Made by a program: the position numbers and the translations under genes. A model generated the notes under the pieces. It had not been told where the DNA came from. It saw nothing but the letters and a program-made list of their open reading frames with translations, and did not search any database. Below are positions 22,294 to 22,308 of a stretch of DNA of 22,308 nucleotides, one piece after another (the stretch's first letter is position 1; every line of letters begins with the position of its first letter). The DNA is taken from the NCBI GenBank assembly GCA_052034255.1, contig JBPOIU010000246.1, forward strand, positions 1 through 22,308, given 5' to 3'. This DNA is from JADJEK01 sp052034255 (GTDB lineage Bacteria > Planctomycetota > B15-G4 > JADJEK01).

Positions 22294-22308
22294 GCCCCAT
22301 CCGGCGCA

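Overview
The window is high-G+C DNA that most likely comes from a member of the phylum Planctomycetota. Three things point that way: a VCBS-repeat protein ending in a C-terminal module I associate with that phylum (ending SNGLELQYGL), many DUF-type secreted proteins I associate with planctomycetes (DUF2961, DUF1326, 'YRDNAIPAGTWILRYGLQPSDGNHLG'-type), and a remnant of an ECF sigma factor of planctomycete type. This is a judgement from protein style; no rRNA or marker gene is present.

Layout. Plus strand, 1-4923: the 3' part of a secreted VCBS/FG-GAP repeat protein, a self-regulated (class II) Fic AMP-transferase of clearly lower G+C, and a secreted DUF2961/GH172-type glycoside hydrolase. A perfect 11-bp stem at 4954-4988 separates this block from the convergent minus-strand genes. 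Minus strand, 5017-8468: two paralogous secreted proteins (a predicted beta-propeller, a calcium-binding DxDxDG motif and a planctomycete C-terminal module). Between them lie an inverted pair of REP-like palindromes and the truncated start of an ECF sigma factor gene.

Minus strand, 8815-11728: a coupled three-gene unit made of an ABC ATPase, an ABC-2-like permease with a large extracytoplasmic insertion and a helical-repeat protein. A 351-bp spacer upstream holds a large inverted repeat (39/41 matching arms) built on short tandem repeats. Minus strand, 12080-18018: two overlapping lipoprotein genes, a tricorn/IRBP-type S41 peptidase-like protein, and a DUF1326 protein fused to a second domain.

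Minus strand, 18210-22178: a tightly overlapping operon for an exported molybdenum hydroxylase. The order is a Tat-targeted 2x[2Fe-2S] subunit, the molybdopterin subunit, the FAD subunit and an 83-residue cysteine-rich protein coupled to it by a 4-bp overlap. A 159-bp MITE-like element with 22/23 matching terminal inverted repeats abuts the stop codon of the small protein. Three GC-rich hairpins lie upstream of the operon.

The most interesting items are the small Cys-rich partner of the molybdenum hydroxylase, the DUF1326 fusion, the sigma-factor remnant next to the duplicated beta-propeller genes, and the two unusual non-coding palindromes. I found no RNA gene, no CRISPR array and no clear defence island. 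The Fic protein is the only toxin-like enzyme.
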